Source: Limonium bicolor | Lineage: Eukaryota; Streptophyta; Magnoliopsida; Caryophyllales; Plumbaginaceae | Direction of reading: 5' to 3' | NCBI GenBank assembly: GCA_023374045.1 | Contig: CM041781.1 | Coordinates: forward strand, 148,110,982-148,174,981 | Length of the DNA stretch: 64,000 nucleotides | Shown here: positions 59,791-64,000 of the stretch, in pieces | Numbering within the stretch: position 1 is the stretch's first letter | How the letters are laid out: the number at the start of each line of letters is the position of its first letter | Translations under genes and position numbers: made by a program | Notes under the pieces: model-generated | Seen by the model: only the letters and a program-made list of their open reading frames with translations | Database searches by the model: none | What the model was told of the DNA's origin: nothing

Positions 59791-61089
59791 AGTTTTATCC
59801 TTAACTTCTTAATCCATGTCCTATGTCTACACTTAATAATCCATGCTCTTCGCACTTCATAATTCTTAATTATTTGTTCTCTGATCCCTTTGTGTCATTG
59901 GTCCAACTGAATTCCTCCTCTTCAACTGTTATGGTAGTAGCACTTTGTCTTGATCTTGCGTTTGACTATGGTACGGAGTCGACTACTTCCCGTGTTCCTT
60001 ACACCACTCGTCTACATGCATGGGGTACCTTACTAATACATTACTACTTACCCGACTAACTCATAAATGAGTCTGGCAGGCCTGCAAGCCCCTGTGGGGT
60101 GCAGTCGTCCCACATCTCGTTTTAGTAAACTCGTAGTGTCCGTCACACGTTTAGCTATTGCTAACTATGAAGTATTCCGTTGTCAATCTCCTCTTTCATC
60201 ATTCCATAATAACACTTATTGTTCTTCTTGAACTTAATCAAGGGAAATTCATTTACTATGCTCTTGGGTATGGTATGCTCTAGCTCCTTTCTGTATTTTG
60301 TATTAACTCGATCTCTTAGTAACTGAGGTCTCTTTCCATAGAGCCTCTTATCTTGTTTCTCATGTTTGTTCTACTATGTCTCCTATGAAATCTTACCTTA
60401 CACAATTTAGACCTCTGGCGTTAATGCACAGTTCGCCTACCATCTTATTTCCTTACTTATGTCGGTCTTAGCTCATAAATCTAATTGCCTCAGTGTCAAT
60501 ATTTGGCGGCTTTTTCTTAATGGTCGCTTTACTGCGCACCATGACTTAATCCCCTTATATAAATATTGTACTCACGACCACTACTACTGTGGTAGTTGGC
60601 CTTTACTCTGTTGCCCATTGATGGTGCAACTACTTACTCATTTATTCTAACATCTTATCTTGTACTCAATCCCTTCTTGGTGTAAACACACTGGGAATTC
60701 TCTAATTTCAGTGTATAGCGGTCGCCGTACCGTGTTGTAAAATGGTTATCTCTTAACATGAAGGTGTTTTGCTTCAACTCCGGTTTTGTATGTAGGTCAG
60801 TCTCTCTCACATTCTTCCATCCCTTATGATGTTATTTACCATGTAATTTAACCGGTTACTCAAGAAGTCATCTGTTGAATCACAAGCTCTTTTGAGGGTT
60901 GGTCACTTGATGTGCCATACTGTGCACTCACAATGTTTATCCCTGACGATTAATGATTCTTAATCCTGGGTGTTAGATATGAGGTCTGTCTCTGCAGCCT
61001 TCCTTACTACTTAAGTGTATCCGGTATGTTCTAAGGTAATCTCAAGGTATACGGTTTTCATTCTCTAATAAAAGTGTATTATGTCTCTA

Positions 61090-61200
61090 TTAAGTGAAAG
61101 CCCTTTTTGAGGGGTTTATTCCCACTCATGGCCTCACAACAAGGAGGGGTATCCCCACCCTAAAAGGAATGGTTTGTTCTCCACCCCTGTCCTTAGCATT
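61090..61200 (+). mobile_element. Diverged TRIM LTR fragment
   Basis: GGCCTCACAACAAGGAGGGG then TATCCCCACCCT and GGAATGGTTTGTTCTCC parallel the TRIM LTR at 2817-2870 (GGCCTCACACAAGG, TATCCCCACACC, GGCATGGTTCGTGCTCTCC). The ends cannot be placed. Confidence 0.6.
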
Positions 61201-61530
61201 ATCTCCTTATTCTCATTGGTGCCATTTCCTGGCACTTCTTACACAGTCTAAGTTATAGGTTTGTAACCGTTCATATCTACGAATTGCAGTCCCTTCATGG
61301 CTTAAATAAGCTCTTTTAAAACTTGCTGCGCCTCGGGCCCTGATGTGGTTAACATCGTTGGCTCGTAGGCTCTTAGTGCTTAATGTCTCAGTTCATTACT
61401 TGTACTGTTACTCATCTGTAGGTTATCCTCATAAGTTTCTAGCTCTTTGGATTCTCTCGACCATTAGGTTACATCTTAAATGTAGTATTGGGTTCCATGG
61501 TGTGAGCCTCGATTTTAAACCCTATCCTAT

Positions 61531-63243
61531 GTTGATTAAAGTTGATTAGGATCTAATCGGGTTTTAGGTCCACTTATAACCTAAGATTAATAACTATGTC
61601 ATATAACAATAATTATTAAAACCTAAGCTAGCTCACTGGAACCTATTATGAGTCGCCACCTAATTTTAACCAAGAGTAAATCAGGAAAGGTAGAGTTCGG
61701 GTTCGGGGGCTTGGTATTCGACTTATTTAGGGTTCAATTACTTTCATTACCCTTCCTAGGTCTTTTTTCCTCTACTTGGTTTATTTACGACTTATTACGA
61801 GTCGTTTTAACCTAAGTGCGCAAGCTTCTGTTTTTTTTGTGTTTTTAGCATTTTTTGATAGAAAATTAAAGTGAAATTAAAAGCTACCTAAACTAGGTTT
61901 CGAATTTTGCTTACGTCCGTAGCCACGGACCCCATGTCCGAGACCACGGACCCCAGTTCACCTAATTATACAAAGAGTCGAAATTAAAGGAAAACAGAAA
62001 ATTGCGAAGTCCGGGGCCACGGACAGGCTGTCCGTGGGCCCACACATTATAAGAAAACCTAAATTTTGAATTTTTTTAAAATCCCGCCGCCGTCTGTGGG
62101 CGTCCGGGCTTACGGACAGGGAGTCCGGGACCCCGGACATGACGTCCGTGGGTGCGGACCGCCCTCGGACGGTGGCTTTGAGGCTGTTCCCGAAAGTGTT
62201 TCTGGCTCAAATTTTATGGGTGTGTAGCCTGAAAGATGTACAAGATGTTAGTGATTGAAAGTTTTCAATTTGAATTCGAATTAAGCACGAAACTTGGTAA
62301 ACAAGTTATTGGACAGAAGCTTAAACAAACAACAATACAGAAGCGTAGAAGGGTTAGTTTGAGCCCAAATTTTGAGGCAAGACAGATAACACCGTAGAGA
62401 ATTAGGGAAGTGGAGTTTCTACCTGTTTTACCTTCGGATTCACAACGATTCTTCACACCGGGATTCGTTGAGTGCTCCGTTGATGGCAGACCCGAAAGGT
62501 TTTCGAACCAAGCTTCTGGTTGTTGGTTGTTCTTGTTGTTCTTCACGTGTTGGAGGTGGTTTGGTTGATGTTTGATGATTGATGATGTTGTGGGAGTTGA
62601 AAAATATGTTTTGGTGTTGATTTTGGTGAGATTTCGGTGTTTGATTGTGGCTCTGGAGTTCAAAAACGTGGAGAGAGAGACGGCTGCCTTCTTTGAGAGT
62701 CTAGGGTTCTTGAGGTTATCCTTTGATCATGGGATATGGTTCCTTATATAGGCTTCCTTAAAGATAGAAAAATCCGGTAAAAACCGAGATTTACCGATGT
62801 TTTAGCTCAAGGGCTTCCAAAAGGAATTTGATTATGAAATTTTACACATGGGTAAAGGATGATATTTCTGAATTTTCTAAAGTGGAGTCGAATTTTTTGG
62901 ATATTGGAATATTTTTAAATTCAATTTCTCGTCAGATTCAATCAGAAATTGCTAGAAAATTATTGGAAATTCGAAAAATCAAAATTCCAACGCCATTATG
63001 CTTCAAATGTCATCCTCTATCATGCGTTAAAATTTCAAAGCATTTGGAACTGATTTGACCCTTATTTGGAGGAGAGAGAAAGCCTATAGGGGGCTTAGGA
63101 GCCTTGAAAAATTACGAAAATGCCCCTAGAGATGACTAAGTTGTCCCTGGTACTCTGAAATGTGCCGATCGAACGGGGAACCCTCGCTACTAGCCTATTA
63201 GTAGAGACTCTCTTCCGGGGGGGTTGAAATTTTGGGTATAACA
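61531..63243 (-). mobile_element. Tat-like 3' LTR (left boundary approximate)
   Basis: Element-strand start TGTTATACCCAAAATTTC at 63243. Contains a TATATAAGG box (62737-62747) and repeated CGGAC/GTCCG inverted motifs (61920-62165). The portion 61530-62350 is the inverse of 44970-45780. The first few hundred bases differ from the other copy, so these are related subfamilies. ORFs such as 62265-62663 lack known motifs. Confidence 0.65.
61920..62165. repeat. GC-rich inverted-repeat cluster in the Tat-like LTR
   Basis: Repeated GTCCGTG/CACGGAC and GTCCGGG/CCCGGAC motifs, for example CCACGGACAGGCTGTCCGTGG at 62022-62042, able to form several stems. The homologous region at 45145-45250 has GTCCGAGGTCCCAGAC twice. 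Confidence 0.8.
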
Positions 63244-63260
63244 GATTGCCCCCCGTCAAC
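63244..63260 (-). promoter_or_regulatory. Polypurine tract of the right Tat-like element
   Basis: Minus strand GTTGACGGGGGGCAATC, directly before the LTR start. Confidence 0.78.
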
Positions 63261-63354
63261 TAGACTTTGTAATGGAAATGAAAAGGCTAGTTGATGCTTA
63301 AGTGATACCCCAAAATTTTGGATCTTAAAAGACCACACGTGCAATCCGACAAGT

Positions 63355-63625
63355 TGCGTCGAGCTATTCTAAGGCGCTGACTACCTATGAGTAAAGTGGA
63401 AGGGTGTCGAGCGGTTCTAAGGCGTCGACCACCTAAAGGTAATAATGAAGTAATGTCAGACTATTCTAAGGCGCCGACTACCTATAAGGATGATATGATG
63501 TCAAGCTATTCTAAGGCGTTGACTACCTATAATGAATAAGATGATGTCAAGCTATTCTAAGGCGTTGACTACCTATAATGAATGAGATGATGTCAAGCTA
63601 TTCTGAGGCGTTGACTACCTATCAG
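63355..63625 (-). repeat. Tandem array, about 50-60-nt units, six copies, Tat-like 3' UTR
   Basis: Units contain GTCAAGCTATTCTAAGGCG then TTGACTACCTATAATGAAT. The rightmost copies are most alike. Cognate single copies are inverted at 29230-29310. Confidence 0.88.
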
Positions 63626-63689
63626 TGATTGAAAATTGGTGTTGGGTCGAGTTCTTCTATTCGGGTGAGTTCTGCTGCTCTGGTGAATC

Positions 63690-64000
63690 TGAATCTTTGG
63701 CTGAGAATCTGTATCTCTGAAGAGTCTGTACCTTCGGCTGAGAGTCTGTATCCCTGAAGAATCTGTACCTTCGGCTGAGAGTCTGTATCCCTGAAGAATC
63801 TGTACCTTCGGATGAGAATTTGTATCCCTGAAGAATCTGTATCTTCGGCTGAGAATCTGTATCCCTGAAGAATCTGTATCTTCGGCTGAGAATCTGTATC
63901 CATGAAGAATCTGTATCTTCGGCTAAGAATCTGTATCCCTGAAGAATCTGTACCTTCGGCTGAGAATCTGTATCCCTGAAGAATCTGTATCTTCGGCTGA
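63690..64000 (-). repeat. 37-bp tandem array running off the window
   Basis: Unit CTGAGAATCTGTATCCCTGA then AGAATCTGTATCTTCGG. TTCGG recurs at 63733, 63770, 63807, 63844 and 63881. The period is not a multiple of three, so the 93-aa ORF is not a gene. Each unit itself looks like two related halves (AGAATCTGTAT twice). Confidence 0.95.

Larger units (their letters stand above)
58141..61530 (-). mobile_element. Decayed interior of the third Tekay-type copy
   Basis: Reads on the minus strand. Near 58373 and 58446 two direct copies of a CATGTCACCGGTCCG block match the 3' UTR at about 5000. At 59230-59290 is the CGCTAAGCGG / ATTACG block near the pol end. Integrase remnants lie at 59640-59790. 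Between 59800 and 61080 I recognise only a GAGTCGACTACTTCCCGTGTTCC block shared (inverted) with 1320-1360. No ORF survives. Confidence 0.6.

Noticed and set aside
62265..62663. 132-aa minus-strand ORF in the Tat-like LTR
   Set aside because: Downstream of a TATA box, so possibly transcribed, but it has no domain, is absent from the other LTR copy and has a composition like its surroundings.
63622..63903. 93-aa ORF with DTDSQPKIQILQGYR repeats
   Set aside because: The 37-bp unit shifts frame each copy; it lies in a Tat-like 3' UTR array.

Overview
The window is transposable-element DNA from a flowering plant. I see no intact host gene. The evidence for a plant is the set of element lineages: Ty3/gypsy Athila with a tRNA-Asp primer site, a chromodomain-bearing Tekay/Del-like chromovirus with a tRNA-iMet primer site, Tat/Ogre-like elements with tandem repeats before the 3' LTR, a TRIM, a foldback MITE and a plant-type LINE. 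The species cannot be named from the sequence. Nearly all apparent ORFs are low-complexity sequence or shadows of repeats.

Layout: 1-620 is the tail of a Tekay-type LTR. 621-5697 is a decayed Tekay-type interior holding a complete TRIM (2621-3270) and a pentanucleotide microsatellite. 5698-10203 is a 4.5 kb Tekay-type LTR. 10204-11600 is unassigned. 11601-13434 and 13435-26338 are two LTR 5' portions arranged head to head as a large inverted repeat; one arm is split by a 10.6 kb Athila element (14585-25155, TSD AGAAG). 26339-27893 is the tail of another Tekay copy. 27894-29938 is the 3' UTR and LTR start of a Tat-like element. Its LTR is split by a 14.4 kb Tekay element (29939-44381) and resumes at 44382. 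A LINE endonuclease fragment on the minus strand (45830-46249 and 50507-50885) is split by a solo LTR (46250-50501, TSD AGATT). 50886-58122 is the 3' LTR of yet another Tekay copy, split by a second solo LTR (51752-56117, TSD ATTTA) that itself carries a MULE-type MITE (9-bp TSD). 58123 to about 61530 is a decayed Tekay interior, followed by a Tat-like LTR and a 3' UTR full of tandem arrays up to 64000.

The standout is the Tekay element. Between its gag zinc knuckle and its protease lies a region coding for a plant AlkB-homolog 2-oxoglutarate/Fe(II) dioxygenase domain, in the same sense as gag and pol. All expected metal and 2OG ligands can be read, and its own stop codon and poly(A)-like signal follow. 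The gag part is interrupted by short segments that look like GT-AG introns, one of which would join gag to AlkB. This suggests a gag-CCHC-AlkB first product followed by a separate PR-RT-RH-IN-chromodomain unit.

A second unexpected pattern: Tekay LTR subfamilies each carry, at the same distance from the LTR start, an array of hairpins with a period of about 70 nt whose stems differ completely between subfamilies. Athila and Tat LTRs here carry analogous GC-rich hairpin clusters. Many coding frames are broken by one-base indels, and paired LTRs also differ mainly by small indels, so residual long-read consensus error is a real possibility.
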